Assembly: GCA_016209725.1 (NCBI GenBank)
Contig: JACQVO010000133.1
Coordinates: 1 to 9,312 of the forward strand
Source of the DNA: Candidatus Methylomirabilota bacterium
GTDB lineage: Bacteria; Methylomirabilota; Methylomirabilia; Methylomirabilales; 2-02-FULL-66-22
DNA length: 9,312 nt
Direction of reading: 5' to 3'
In this document: positions 1-7,052 of the stretch, piece after piece
How positions within the stretch are numbered: position 1 is the first letter of the stretch
Layout: every line of letters starts with the position of its first letter
The notes under the pieces: model-generated
The model's database searches: none
What the model saw: the letters and a program-made list of their open reading frames with translations, nothing else
What the model was told of the DNA's origin: nothing
Translations under genes and position numbers: made by a program

Positions 1-44
1 CGAAACCTCAGGCCCCCCGGATACACTGCCCTCGCCAGCACTGT

Positions 45-848
45 TCAGGCAGCAGAGAGCGACCGGCTTCCGAACTGCAGGACGTTGTGCTTATCATTGT
101 TGATCATGCAGCCACCGTCCACCACCAAGGTCTGCCCCGTAATCCAACCGGCCTCTTCCGATGCCAGGAACGCAATGGCGGCCGCCGTGTCCTCCGGCCG
201 CCCGAGGCGTCCCAGCGGGTACCGTGAGAGCACGCGCTGGAGCGCCTCGGGACTGGCGGTGGAGGTACTGGCCATGCCACTGAGCGTCGTCCCGGGGAGA
301 ACCACGTTGACGGTGATGTTGTGCACCGCGAGCTCCAGCGCCATCACGCGAGCCAGGGAGATAACCGCCCCCTTCGCGCTGGCGTACGCCGCCAGGTGCG
401 GCTCTGCCATCAGCGCCGCGCTGGATGCCACGAACACGATGCGTCCAGCACCGGCCGCCACCATGTGCCGGGCCGCTGCCTGGGCGCACAGGAATCCGCC
501 CTTGACGTTCACACGAAACGTCCGATCCCAGGAGTCCTCGGTCACGTCGAGAACGGCGGCCTTTTCCAGGACGCCAGCGTTACATATCATGACGTCGAGG
601 CCGCCGAGCTGTTCCACCGTCCTGGCGACCAGGCGGCTGGCCTCGTCCCCTTCGCCCACGTCGGCCTGGATCGCCGTGGCCCTCCGCCCCATGGCGTGGA
701 TTTCCACCACGACCTCTTCGGCCGCGGTGCGCGCCGCGCGGTAGTTCACGGCCACGTCCAACCCGTCCCGTGCCAGGGCGAGCGCCGTGGCCCGGCCGAT
801 CCCTCGGGATGCCCCCGTCACCAGTGCCGCCTTGTTCCCGGTCCGCAT
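45..848 (-). CDS. Short-chain dehydrogenase/reductase, FabG-like
   Basis: A classical SDR of 267 residues, a normal length for the family. It probably oxidises or reduces an alcohol/ketone using NAD(P) in the cytoplasm; the substrate cannot be read from sequence. Visible motifs are the nucleotide-binding TGASRGIG at residues 11-18, N-Y-R at 35-37 (a basic residue after strand 2 hints at NADP), D63, NAG at 90-92, N114, and the catalytic Ser142/143, Tyr155 and Lys159 in YASAK. The end is typical (ITGQTLVVDGG) but is followed by about 20 extra polar residues. I chose the ATG at 848 because GGAGGA lies 8 bases before it and the Rossmann fold begins straight after; an upstream ATG at 890 would add 14 residues without support. 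It is the last gene of the TRAP/LLM operon, 55 bp after the LLM gene, so it likely acts on the same imported compound or its product (inference). Confidence 0.93.
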   Translation of the reverse strand: MRTGNKAALVTGASRGIGRATALALARDGLDVAVNYRAARTAAEEVVVEIHAMGRRATAIQADVGEGDEASRLVARTVEQLGGLDVMICNAGVLEKAAVLDVTEDSWDRTFRVNVKGGFLCAQAAARHMVAAGAGRIVFVASSAALMAEPHLAAYASAKGAVISLARVMALELAVHNITVNVVLPGTTLSGMASTSTASPEALQRVLSRYPLGRLGRPEDTAAAIAFLASEEAGWITGQTLVVDGGCMINNDKHNVLQFGSRSLSAA

Positions 849-903
849 CGAGTTCCTCCGTGCAGGTCTCCATGCCGCGTGCGATATCACGGGGTGGTTG
901 TGT

Positions 904-1854
904 TCATGGCAGGTCAGAGGCGGCCGGCCGGATCTCCACCGCGAAGCGCTGCAATTGCTCCAGCAGCGCCTCCAGCGTCGGTCCGCGGAATCCGAACACC
1001 AAGTGGCTCACGCCGAGCCGGGCGTAGGTCCGGATATCCTCGAGGATCTGCGTCGGGCTCCCAATGAACGGAGTCCGGGGCGATGGCGGCTCTTCCGTAA
1101 AGGCAAGCGACGCCCGGAAGGTCAGTGCAATCTCCCCTGGATCCCGACCCGCCTCCCCTGCCAAGCGCCTGAGCGTGGTTACCGCCTGGGCGTACTCATC
1201 TGGATGAAGTCCGACGGGCGGACGGAGACCGATGGGGTGCCAGCCATCGCCGAGCAGGGCGGCCCGTCGAAGGGCAGCCGGCGTGTGGCCGCCAATCCAG
1301 ATGGGCGGATGCGGCTTCTGGACCGGCTTGGGGGAAAAGCGAACATCCTCCACGCGAAAGAATCGACCCGCAAACCGCGGTTCATCCTGCGTCCAGAGTT
1401 CCCGCAGGAGCCGGATCGTCTCATCCGTTACCGCTCCCCGTTGCCCGAATGTGTCCAACCCCAGGGCCCGAAACTCCTCCTCCATCCAGCCGACGCCGAC
1501 TCCCAGGATCACGCGGCCACCCGAGAGGACATCCAGGCTCGCCACTACCTTGGCGAGGACGACCGGGTTGCGGTACGGCACCACCAGGACGCCGGTGCCC
1601 AGGCGGATGCGCTGGGTCACCCCCGCCAGGTACGCGAGGACCGTGAGCGGCTCCAGGTAGTACTCGTTGGCCGGTACGTCGAAGGTCCCCGTCGCTTCGT
1701 AGGGATACGCCGAGGTGATCCGGGTGGGGATGACGATATGATCCGTCACCCAGACCGAGTCGAAGCCGTACTCCTCCGCCTTGCGCGACACCCGCGCCAG
1801 GGTCTCCGCCGTGGCGTCCCGCCCCCGCGTCGTTAAGGCCACGCCGAACTTCAT
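904..1854 (-). CDS. LLM-class (luciferase-like) F420-dependent oxidoreductase
   Basis: A 316-residue luciferase-like flavin/F420 oxidoreductase, probably a cytoplasmic TIM-barrel enzyme. The family signatures are in order: GFDSVWVTDHI near residues 30-40, RIRLGTGVLVVPYRNP near 82-97, a strand with SGGRVILGVGVGWMEEEF near 111-128, and KPHPPIWIGGHTP near 180-192. This pattern matches the group annotated as TIGR03619-type F420-dependent oxidoreductases (family knowledge). FMN-dependent monooxygenases share the fold, so the cofactor is not certain. The ATG at 1854 is preceded by GGAGG with 7 bases spacing. The gene lies 33 bp after dctM and 55 bp before the SDR, consistent with one transcript. 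Its job is presumably oxidation or reduction of the TRAP-imported substrate; this is inference from context only. Confidence 0.92.
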   Translation of the reverse strand: MKFGVALTTRGRDATAETLARVSRKAEEYGFDSVWVTDHIVIPTRITSAYPYEATGTFDVPANEYYLEPLTVLAYLAGVTQRIRLGTGVLVVPYRNPVVLAKVVASLDVLSGGRVILGVGVGWMEEEFRALGLDTFGQRGAVTDETIRLLRELWTQDEPRFAGRFFRVEDVRFSPKPVQKPHPPIWIGGHTPAALRRAALLGDGWHPIGLRPPVGLHPDEYAQAVTTLRRLAGEAGRDPGEIALTFRASLAFTEEPPSPRTPFIGSPTQILEDIRTYARLGVSHLVFGFRGPTLEALLEQLQRFAVEIRPAASDLP

Positions 1855-1887
1855 GTGACGTCCTCCGCTACGCCCGGACTACACGGC

Positions 1888-3180
1888 TCATCGGTAGTAT
1901 CCCAGCAGCATGGGAACAGACATGGGCAAGATCGGGACGTAGGTGATCAAAAAACACGCCGCGATCTCCACCAGGATGAACGGCCAGACAGCCCGCACCA
2001 GTCGGTCCAGCGAGATCTTGGCGATGCTGGAGGCCACGTAGAGCACGTATCCGACCGGCGGGGTGAGCTGGGCAATGGATAGGTTCACAACCATGACGAT
2101 GGCGAAGTGCAGCGGGTGCACCCCGAGCTTGACTGCCACCGGTTCCAGGATGGGGCCCAGGACGATGATGGCCACGCCAGGATCCATGAACATGCCCACC
2201 ACGAACAAGAACAAGTTCAAGATCAAAAGATACACGTACTTGCTGGTTGTCAGCGCCAGCAGGAACTCTCCGCTCTTCTGTGGGATCATCTCGATGACCA
2301 GCATCCATCCCATGAGGCGCGCACAGGCGATGATCAGGAGAATCATGGCTGACGTCACGACCGTCGCGCTCAGGACCTTGCCCAGCTCGCGCCAGCGCAA
2401 CCATCGACCCGCGAATCCCACGATCAGGCCGTAGGCGACCGCGACAGCCGCCGCCTCGGTGGGCGTGAAAATCCCACCGAGGATCCCGAACAGAATGATA
2501 ACCGGCATCATGAGCGGGATGGTTGCCTTCCGGGTCGCTTCCAGGATCTCGCGGCCGGAGGCCCGCCGGCCGCGTATTCGATACTGGCGCTTCTTCGCGA
2601 TGGAGTAACTCACCAGCATTAATCCCAGCGCCATGATCAACCCGGGGACGATTCCGGCGGCGAATAGGGCTGCCACCGACGTCTGCATGACTGCGGCATA
2701 GACTATCATCACGATGCTGGGCGGGATGATCGGGCCCATGATCCCCGCCGCGGCCGTCACCGCGGCGGCGAAGTCCAGGTCGTAGCCCTCCTCCTTCATG
2801 CTGGGGATCAAGACGCGGCCGATGGCGGCGGTGTCAGCAACGGCCGAGCCGGTGATGCCCGACAGGAAAATCTCGGCCACCACGACCACATGGGCCAGGC
2901 CACCCCGCAGGTGTCCCACCAAGGTGTTGGCGACGGCCACAAGCTGCCGGGTGAACCCCGCCTCGCCCATGACGTCGCCAGCCAGGATGAAGAATGGGAC
3001 CGCCACCAGGACGTAAATGTCCACACCGGTCACCATGTTCTGCGGCACCACCAGGAGCATGGCCGTCTCGCCTCGCCACAAGAGCGTCAGGAGCGTGGAC
3101 AGCCCCATGGAAAAGGCGATGGGGACCCCGAGGAGAAGAAGCAGGAAAAAGCTGAGGGCCAGGAAGATGAAGGCCTCCAC
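1888..3180 (-). CDS. dctM: TRAP transporter large membrane subunit (DctM family)
   Basis: The 430-residue large, 12-13-helix subunit of a tripartite ATP-independent periplasmic transporter, which carries the solute across the inner membrane using an ion gradient. Family motifs are clear: a hydrophobic first helix, the segment beginning GFTRQLVAVANTLVGHLRGGLAH, FLSGITGSAVADTAAIG, GPIIPPSI, FTPTEAAAVAVAYG, and the C-terminal LSIAQLTPPVGYVLYVASSIA. I placed the start at a GTG (3180-3178) rather than an ATG 12 codons upstream: AGGAGG sits 7 bases before the GTG, the protein then begins with the usual V/M-EAFIF helix, and the GTG is one base after the dctQ stop (TGA-G-GTG). That arrangement implies translational coupling with dctQ. 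The substrate class (C4-dicarboxylate, keto acid, aromatic acid or other) cannot be told from this subunit. Confidence 0.96.
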   Translation of the reverse strand: MEAFIFLALSFFLLLLLGVPIAFSMGLSTLLTLLWRGETAMLLVVPQNMVTGVDIYVLVAVPFFILAGDVMGEAGFTRQLVAVANTLVGHLRGGLAHVVVVAEIFLSGITGSAVADTAAIGRVLIPSMKEEGYDLDFAAAVTAAAGIMGPIIPPSIVMIVYAAVMQTSVAALFAAGIVPGLIMALGLMLVSYSIAKKRQYRIRGRRASGREILEATRKATIPLMMPVIILFGILGGIFTPTEAAAVAVAYGLIVGFAGRWLRWRELGKVLSATVVTSAMILLIIACARLMGWMLVIEMIPQKSGEFLLALTTSKYVYLLILNLFLFVVGMFMDPGVAIIVLGPILEPVAVKLGVHPLHFAIVMVVNLSIAQLTPPVGYVLYVASSIAKISLDRLVRAVWPFILVEIAACFLITYVPILPMSVPMLLGYYR

Positions 3181-3181
3181 C

Positions 3182-3712
3182 TCAGACCTCCTGACTCGGA
3201 AGGGATGCGGCCCCATGCCAATGGGGGTCGGTGAAGTCCTGCATTGTCCTGGAGAGGAGTTGGAGCATCATCAGGCAGCCGCCAAGGGGACAGGACAGGA
3301 AGATCCAGAAGAACGGGATCTGGAGCGCCGCGGTGACAGAGACGAAGCCCATACTGAAAGTCAGGATAAACCCCCATCGGACCACATAGTAGAGGAACAA
3401 GAGGACCAACAGCCGCCCCAGCAGGAGCATCCATCGCCTGATGCGTAGGGGGATCCATTCCACGAAGCCGGTGAAGCCGACGTGCATGTCCCGACGCGTG
3501 GCCAGGCTGGCCCCCAGGAAGGTCATCCAGATCATCAGGTACTTTGGCACCTCCTCAGCCCACGGGAGGCTCTGAGCCAATACGTAGCGAACAAACACCT
3601 CGAAGCAGGCGATGATCGTCATGGCCGCCAGCACGACCTGGCAAATCATGAGCGTCCAGCGATCCAGAACTGCGCACACGCGGTCCAGCTGGACCTGGAA
3701 GGCTCCGGCCAT
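3182..3712 (-). CDS. dctQ: TRAP transporter small membrane subunit (DctQ family)
   Basis: A 176-residue, four-helix protein matching DctQ, the small partner of DctM. Helix 1 is about residues 22-45. It is followed by the family signature W51-A-E-E54, a Y-L-M-I-W segment (58-62) and LGASLATRRDMHVG (66-79). Helix 3 is about 91-113 and helix 4 about 125-150. I chose the ATG at 3712 because GGAGG precedes it by 4 bases and the upstream extension (18 residues) is not membrane-like; a GTG directly adjacent is an equivalent alternative. It lies 90 bp after dctP, across a strong hairpin, and ends one base before the dctM GTG. Confidence 0.94.
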   Translation of the reverse strand: MAGAFQVQLDRVCAVLDRWTLMICQVVLAAMTIIACFEVFVRYVLAQSLPWAEEVPKYLMIWMTFLGASLATRRDMHVGFTGFVEWIPLRIRRWMLLLGRLLVLLFLYYVVRWGFILTFSMGFVSVTAALQIPFFWIFLSCPLGGCLMMLQLLSRTMQDFTDPHWHGAASLPSQEV

Positions 3713-3739
3713 CACCCCTCCCCCGTAGGCAGGATCAAG

Positions 3740-3788
3740 TGAGCCCCCGCGACCAGCCGAACGCATGCCCGGCGTCCGCGGGGGCTCA
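3740..3788 (-). promoter_or_regulatory. Perfect 12-bp hairpin between dctP and dctQ
   Basis: The arms at 3740-3751 and 3777-3788 (TGAGCCCCCGCG and its exact complement) enclose a 25-base loop that contains a smaller GCCG/CGGC stem. On the transcribed strand the structure starts 14 bases after the dctP stop. No T-run follows, so it is not a canonical intrinsic terminator. Likely roles are protecting the 3' end of dctP mRNA or partly attenuating transcription, so that binding protein exceeds membrane subunits (inference; such processing hairpins are known after binding-protein genes). Confidence 0.6.
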
Positions 3789-3802
3789 GGTCCTGCGAAG
3801 GC

Positions 3803-4876
3803 CTATTTCCCCATCATGCCGTACAGCTTCTCCCGGTCCTTGCGAATCTCCGCCCGGGACTCCTCCAATGCCTTGAAGAAATCGTCGGTCCACTTGTCGC
3901 CGACCTTCTTGCGGATGAGCGGCTCCACCGCCGCCCGGGCTACGGTGCTCAGTTCCGCCCGCTCCTTCACGGTGGGCGTGTACACCTCGATCCCCTGCTT
4001 CCGAAGCTGGCCGATGGCCTCCGCCGCCAGCGTCTCCGACATCCCGCGGCTCACGGTCTCGGCGACCCGCCCGGCCATCACCAGGATGTCCTGATGCTCT
4101 TGTGACAAGCTCTTGAACCACTTGATATTCACCGTGAGCGCACTCCAGTCCCAGGAGTGGTTGGTCACGATGACGTGCTTCAAGACCTCGTGGAACGGCT
4201 GGTACAGGAACACGGCAATCCCCAGGTCGGTCCCGTCCACGACGCCGGTCTGGAGTGAGGTGTACACTTCGGTCCACGTGATCTTGGACGGCGCGGCCCC
4301 AAAGCTGGCCAGGGTCTTTTCGATGGCCACAGCATCCGGCGACCGGATCTTGAGACCCTTGAAGTCCGCCAGGGATCGAATTGGCTTCGTCCGGGTTCCA
4401 ATGCTTCGGCCGCCTCCGTTGTCGGAGAAGTACAGGGGCAGCAGGCCCAGTTTGTCCACGAACTCTTTCTTCAGCTTGTCGCCGAACCAGCCGTCGTAGA
4501 GCTTCCAGGCCTCCTCTGGTGAGTTGAAGGCGAAGGGCATGAAGATCAGCTCCATGGCCGGCACGAAGAGCGTGGAGACGGAGGCGTGGGTGCTCACGGC
4601 CGGTAGCACGCCGGCCTTGGCCTGCTCCATCAGGGCCTTCGTCGGTCCGAGTTGGTTCTCCGGGTAGACTTCCACCTTGATCTTGCCGCCGCTCAGGCGT
4701 TCCACGTAGTCCTTGAACACGAAGCTGCCCGCGGCCATGAAGTGCCGGTGGATCTGCGCAGGCCCCGCGTCCCCAATCTTCATCACGACCTGCTGCGCCG
4801 TCACCTGGGACACACCCGGCGCCAAGACGAATACCAGCGCGATCACCAATGCGGGTAGCCAGAGCCCATAGATCAT
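3803..4876 (-). CDS. dctP: TRAP transporter periplasmic solute-binding protein (DctP family)
   Basis: A 357-residue exported binding protein of the TRAP type, which captures the substrate in the periplasm and delivers it to DctQM. A hydrophobic segment (about residues 5-20) ends near VTAQQ, a plausible signal-peptidase site after residue 27. The body shows DctP hallmarks: a conserved NQLG near residue 73, ELIFMPFAF, the GLKIRSPDA binding-pocket segment with its conserved arginine, and TSLQTGVVDGTD. The usual tail of helices with many lysines follows. The ATG at 4876 has AAGGAGGGGG 6 bases upstream. However, this start gives a signal peptide without basic residues, while in-frame ATGs at 4912 and 4966 would add Arg-rich n-regions, and the 4966 ATG has its own AGGAGG. 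The start is therefore unsettled. It is the first gene of the five-gene operon. Confidence 0.93.
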   Translation of the reverse strand: MIYGLWLPALVIALVFVLAPGVSQVTAQQVVMKIGDAGPAQIHRHFMAAGSFVFKDYVERLSGGKIKVEVYPENQLGPTKALMEQAKAGVLPAVSTHASVSTLFVPAMELIFMPFAFNSPEEAWKLYDGWFGDKLKKEFVDKLGLLPLYFSDNGGGRSIGTRTKPIRSLADFKGLKIRSPDAVAIEKTLASFGAAPSKITWTEVYTSLQTGVVDGTDLGIAVFLYQPFHEVLKHVIVTNHSWDWSALTVNIKWFKSLSQEHQDILVMAGRVAETVSRGMSETLAAEAIGQLRKQGIEVYTPTVKERAELSTVARAAVEPLIRKKVGDKWTDDFFKALEESRAEIRKDREKLYGMMGK

Positions 4877-4990
4877 GGTCCCCCTCCTTTCCCTTTGGAA
4901 GCCGTGCCGCATCCCCGAGCGGGCACACCCTTCGGTCCGCAGAGAATACGCGTGACTGATTCTCATGACGTCCCCTCCTCTCCTAACCCC

Positions 4991-5006
4991 GGACGGCATA
5001 CCGTCC
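4991..5006. promoter_or_regulatory. Candidate operator palindrome upstream of the TRAP operon
   Basis: GGACGG-CATA-CCGTCC is a 6-bp perfect inverted repeat with a 4-base centre, sitting 25 bases upstream of the first in-frame dctP ATG (4966) and 115 bases upstream of the preferred one. Its size and position suit a repressor site, or a short leader hairpin. TRAP operons are often controlled by GntR/FCD or IclR regulators, but no regulator gene is in this window, so the assignment is tentative. Confidence 0.3.
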
Positions 5007-5073
5007 ACCGGTGCCTAGACTCGGCCTCTATGCCCTGGGGGCCGAGCGATACCCTCACAGTGCTAGCCGATTG

Positions 5074-5147
5074 CCGGAATTGCGCGCGGACCCCTTGACG
5101 GGCTGGCTCTTCTCACCTGCCCGCTGACCGACGCTTTCCAAGCTCCT
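5074..5147. repeat. Repeat copy A: 113-bp deletion derivative of copy B
   Basis: Bases 5074-5096 are identical to 7195-7217 (23 of 23), and the directly following 5097-5147 match 7331-7381 (49 of 51). The 113 bases that separate these two blocks in copy B are absent here. Weaker similarity seems to continue left towards about 5041. The copies are in the same orientation, about 2.1 kb apart. The repeat is not recognisable as a gene; given copy B's link to IS630-like sequence, it is probably mobile-element debris. Confidence 0.8.
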
Positions 5148-5244
5148 CAAGGGCCGCTCGGCTGTTCGGTGGTTCGGCAGTCCGGTTGTACGCGGAACAT
5201 GGATGAAAGACCGAACGCTCGAACGCCCAAACCACTGAACGCTC
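5148..5244. repeat. Long-range inverted repeat downstream of the cyclase gene
   Basis: GTTCGGTGGTTCGG (5164-5177) pairs with the segment ending GAAC at 5240 (CAAACCACTGAAC), with one A-C mismatch and G-U tolerance on the minus-strand RNA. The loop of about 50 bases contains further GTTCG words. It begins 4 bases after the cyclase stop and might act as an end-of-transcript structure, but it has no T-tract and a long loop. The rest of the 368-bp gap between the cyclase and dctP holds repeat copy A and the palindrome at 4991; I see no gene in it. Confidence 0.3.
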
Positions 5245-6048
5245 TTAGACGACGGCGAGCGGTCGAACCGGGCTCGCGGTGCCGCCCCGGATCTTCAGGG
5301 GCACCATGACCAGGAGGAACTCGAAGATCCCAGCCCGGGCGAGTTCCTCCAGGTTCACGACCTCGAGGAGGTGTACCCCCTTCTCTACGAGGCAGTGGAT
5401 GTGGACGGGCATGGTGTTCCCGGGCGAGGGGAAGTACTCTACCGCGAAATTGTCGCTTCCTAGACAGAAGACCCCCTGCTCGGTGGCCCAGCGGGCCGCC
5501 TCGGCGTTCAAGCCGGGTTGCCCCGACTGGATGGTGTAGTATGCTCGCTGGTCGGGCCAGTGCCTGATCCACCCGGTCCGGATTAGGACGACGTCGCCGG
5601 GCCGCACCTCTACCCGGGCCGTGCGGACCGCCGCCTCGAGTTCTGCCGGGCCGATGACCTGATTCCCCCCCAGGATCTCGACCCCGCATATCCCTGCCAC
5701 GTCCAGCAGGATGCCGCGGCGCAGGATGGGCGCCACCTGCTGGATGCCACATGTCTTTATCCCGTCCAGCTTGCTCTGTCCTTCGGCGACGGGGACCCCC
5801 CCGTGCAGGCACAGATTCTTGGCGAAGTGACCAAGGCCATCCAGGTGGGTCCCGGTGTGGGTGCTCATCCCGAAGAGGTCCACCGCCGCCGTCACGCCAT
5901 CCCCGTACATCAGATCGCCATGCATTCGCAGCATCTGGTACATGAAGGGTGAGTGCCTGGGGTGGTGAGGCATGCCGGGGTACAACTCCACCCCGAGGTC
6001 GAAGATCCTTTGTCCCGCGAGGATTTTCGCTACGGATTCGGAAAGCAT
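5245..6048 (-). CDS. Cyclase family protein (kynurenine formamidase-like metal hydrolase)
   Basis: A 267-residue protein of the cyclase/KynB fold (PF04199), typically a Zn- or Mn-dependent cytoplasmic hydrolase acting on amides or lactones. The metal motif H-x-G-T-H-x-D-x-x-x-H is seen at residues 64-74 (HTGTHLDGLGH). The N-terminus has the family's F-D-L-G-V-E-L-Y-P-G-M-P (16-27), and the C-terminus has VHIHCLVEKGVHLLE, NLEEL and GGTASPVRPLAVV. In KynB the residue before the last His is usually part of D-x-P-x-H; here it is D-G-L-G-H, as in many non-kynurenine members. I chose the ATG at 6048 because GGAGG lies 5 bases upstream; a longer reading back to 6126 would be antisense to the transposase remnant. 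It may share a pathway with the TRAP operon 369 bp downstream. The DNA just upstream is IS-derived, so its original promoter may be lost. Confidence 0.92.
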   Translation of the reverse strand: MLSESVAKILAGQRIFDLGVELYPGMPHHPRHSPFMYQMLRMHGDLMYGDGVTAAVDLFGMSTHTGTHLDGLGHFAKNLCLHGGVPVAEGQSKLDGIKTCGIQQVAPILRRGILLDVAGICGVEILGGNQVIGPAELEAAVRTARVEVRPGDVVLIRTGWIRHWPDQRAYYTIQSGQPGLNAEAARWATEQGVFCLGSDNFAVEYFPSPGNTMPVHIHCLVEKGVHLLEVVNLEELARAGIFEFLLVMVPLKIRGGTASPVRPLAVV

Positions 6049-6056
6049 GTGTTCCT

Positions 6057-6308
6057 CCGGACCGGGCCCTGGTCCTGTCGGTGGACGAGAAGAGCCAGAT
6101 CCAGGCCCTCGAGGGGACCCAGCCATGGCTGCCGCTCAAGCGCGGCCGTCGCCGCAGCCTCGCCAGCGTCAAGGAGCTCGTCGCCGCGATCCAGGCATAT
6201 CTCCACGAGTACAACCGGGCTCCCAAACGCTTCGTCTGGTCTGAGAGCGCCGACATGATCTTGGCCAAGAGCGAGCGTTGTGAAGCAGCGTTAGTTACGT
6301 TTATTTAG
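6057..6308 (+). pseudogene. IS630-family transposase remnant, internally deleted
   Basis: Plus-strand codons from about 6057 read ALVLSVDEKSQIQALEGTQP, the hallmark DEKSQIQALxRTQP segment of IS630/Tc1-type transposases, including one catalytic Asp and its neighbourhood. From about residue GRR the reading jumps directly to the C-terminal helices (SVKELVAAIQAYLHEYN, KRFVWSESADMILAK, ERCEAAL) and stops at TAG 6306-6308. In an intact family member roughly a hundred residues carrying the remaining DDE residues lie between these parts, and there is also an N-terminal helix-turn-helix domain. Both are missing, so this cannot be an active transposase. The reading frame is otherwise clean, suggesting a fairly recent deletion. 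No terminal inverted repeats were recognised. Confidence 0.82.
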
Positions 6309-6990
6309 TGGGCCTTTTAATTATCAAATCAATTTCTGGGCTCTCGGCCTTCAAATTATCAACTACTTTTTGGGCAACTAAATCTACCGCCATATAATCC
6401 TCAAAATCGTCTGGATATTTTTCTTTATAAATATCGGTCTGCATTCCACCGGGGAAAATCTGATAAATGTTTATATTAGAATCCCTTATTTCTTTGCGAA
6501 TCGACTCAGTCAAACCTTTAATCGCAAATTTTGATGATGAATATGCAGAAATCCCAGGCCTGCCGTCAAGTCCTGCTGTAGAATTGACATTAATAATGAC
6601 CCCAGCCTTCCGTTGTTTCATATGCGAAAGCGCGAGTTGGCATCCAAAAAAGTATCCGAAGAAATTAACGTCAAACAGGCGGCGTAGTTTTCGGATATCT
6701 ACATCTTCGACCAGGCTTGGAGCAATATGAATGCCAGCATTGTTAATCCAAATGTCGATCATTCCATATTTCTTAAAAGCATATTCACCAAGCCTTTTTA
6801 TGTCTTCCATAGAAGTAACATTCGCCAAAAAATTATCGACACCTAATTCGTGTGAAGCAGATTCAAGATCATCTTTTTCGTGACTGCTGATTATTACTTG
6901 TGAACCTTCTTCGCTAAGAAATCTAGCCAGGGCTTTTCCAAAGCCTTGACTACCACCAGTGATTACGACCACTTTATCTTTAAGATTCAT
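6301..6990 (-). CDS. Short-chain dehydrogenase/reductase, AT-rich foreign gene
   Basis: A complete 229-residue SDR, probably a cytoplasmic NAD(P)-dependent oxidoreductase of unknown substrate. Motifs: TGGSQGFG at residues 11-18, NNAG at 83-86, N109, S137, and Y150-S-S-S-K154. It ends ASPEIDL-like (PEIDLIIKRPTK), short compared with FabG-type enzymes because it lacks the usual C-terminal VDGG stretch. Base use is strikingly different from every neighbour: the last 60 bases have only 21 G+C, and A/T-ending codons dominate. This points to transfer from a low-GC donor. The start ATG at 6990 has AGGA 8 bases upstream and TATATA about 15-20 bases upstream. Its stop overlaps the end of the IS630 remnant on the other strand. 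It differs clearly from the SDR at 45-848 and is not its duplicate. Confidence 0.92.
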   Translation of the reverse strand: MNLKDKVVVITGGSQGFGKALARFLSEEGSQVIISSHEKDDLESASHELGVDNFLANVTSMEDIKRLGEYAFKKYGMIDIWINNAGIHIAPSLVEDVDIRKLRRLFDVNFFGYFFGCQLALSHMKQRKAGVIINVNSTAGLDGRPGISAYSSSKFAIKGLTESIRKEIRDSNINIYQIFPGGMQTDIYKEKYPDDFEDYMAVDLVAQKVVDNLKAESPEIDLIIKRPTK

Positions 6991-7052
6991 ATTCTTATCC
7001 TATATAAACGTTGAAATCTAAGCATTCGGGTCGCTCCGATAGTTTGTTGTCA

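Noticed and set aside
787..1836. A 349-codon plus-strand open frame opposite the LLM gene
   Set aside because: It has an arginine/proline/glutamine-rich composition typical of antisense frames in GC-rich genes, and it lies wholly over a gene with clear family motifs.
3786..4928. A 380-codon minus-strand open frame in another phase over dctP
   Set aside because: It is low-complexity and rich in G, R and D, with no recognisable domain; the overlapping dctP frame has a signal peptide and conserved motifs.
5148..5244. A CRISPR-like or tandem repeat array of GTTCGG words
   Set aside because: The words are irregularly spaced and degenerate, with no repeat-spacer periodicity; it is better described as an inverted repeat.
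6049..6126. A 26-residue N-terminal extension of the cyclase
   Set aside because: It is proline/glycine-rich, antisense to the transposase remnant, and the ATG at 6048 has a strong ribosome-binding site.
5147..6268. A 373-codon minus-strand open frame over the cyclase and IS remnant
   Set aside because: It is rich in R, G and P without motifs and is out of phase with the well-supported cyclase.
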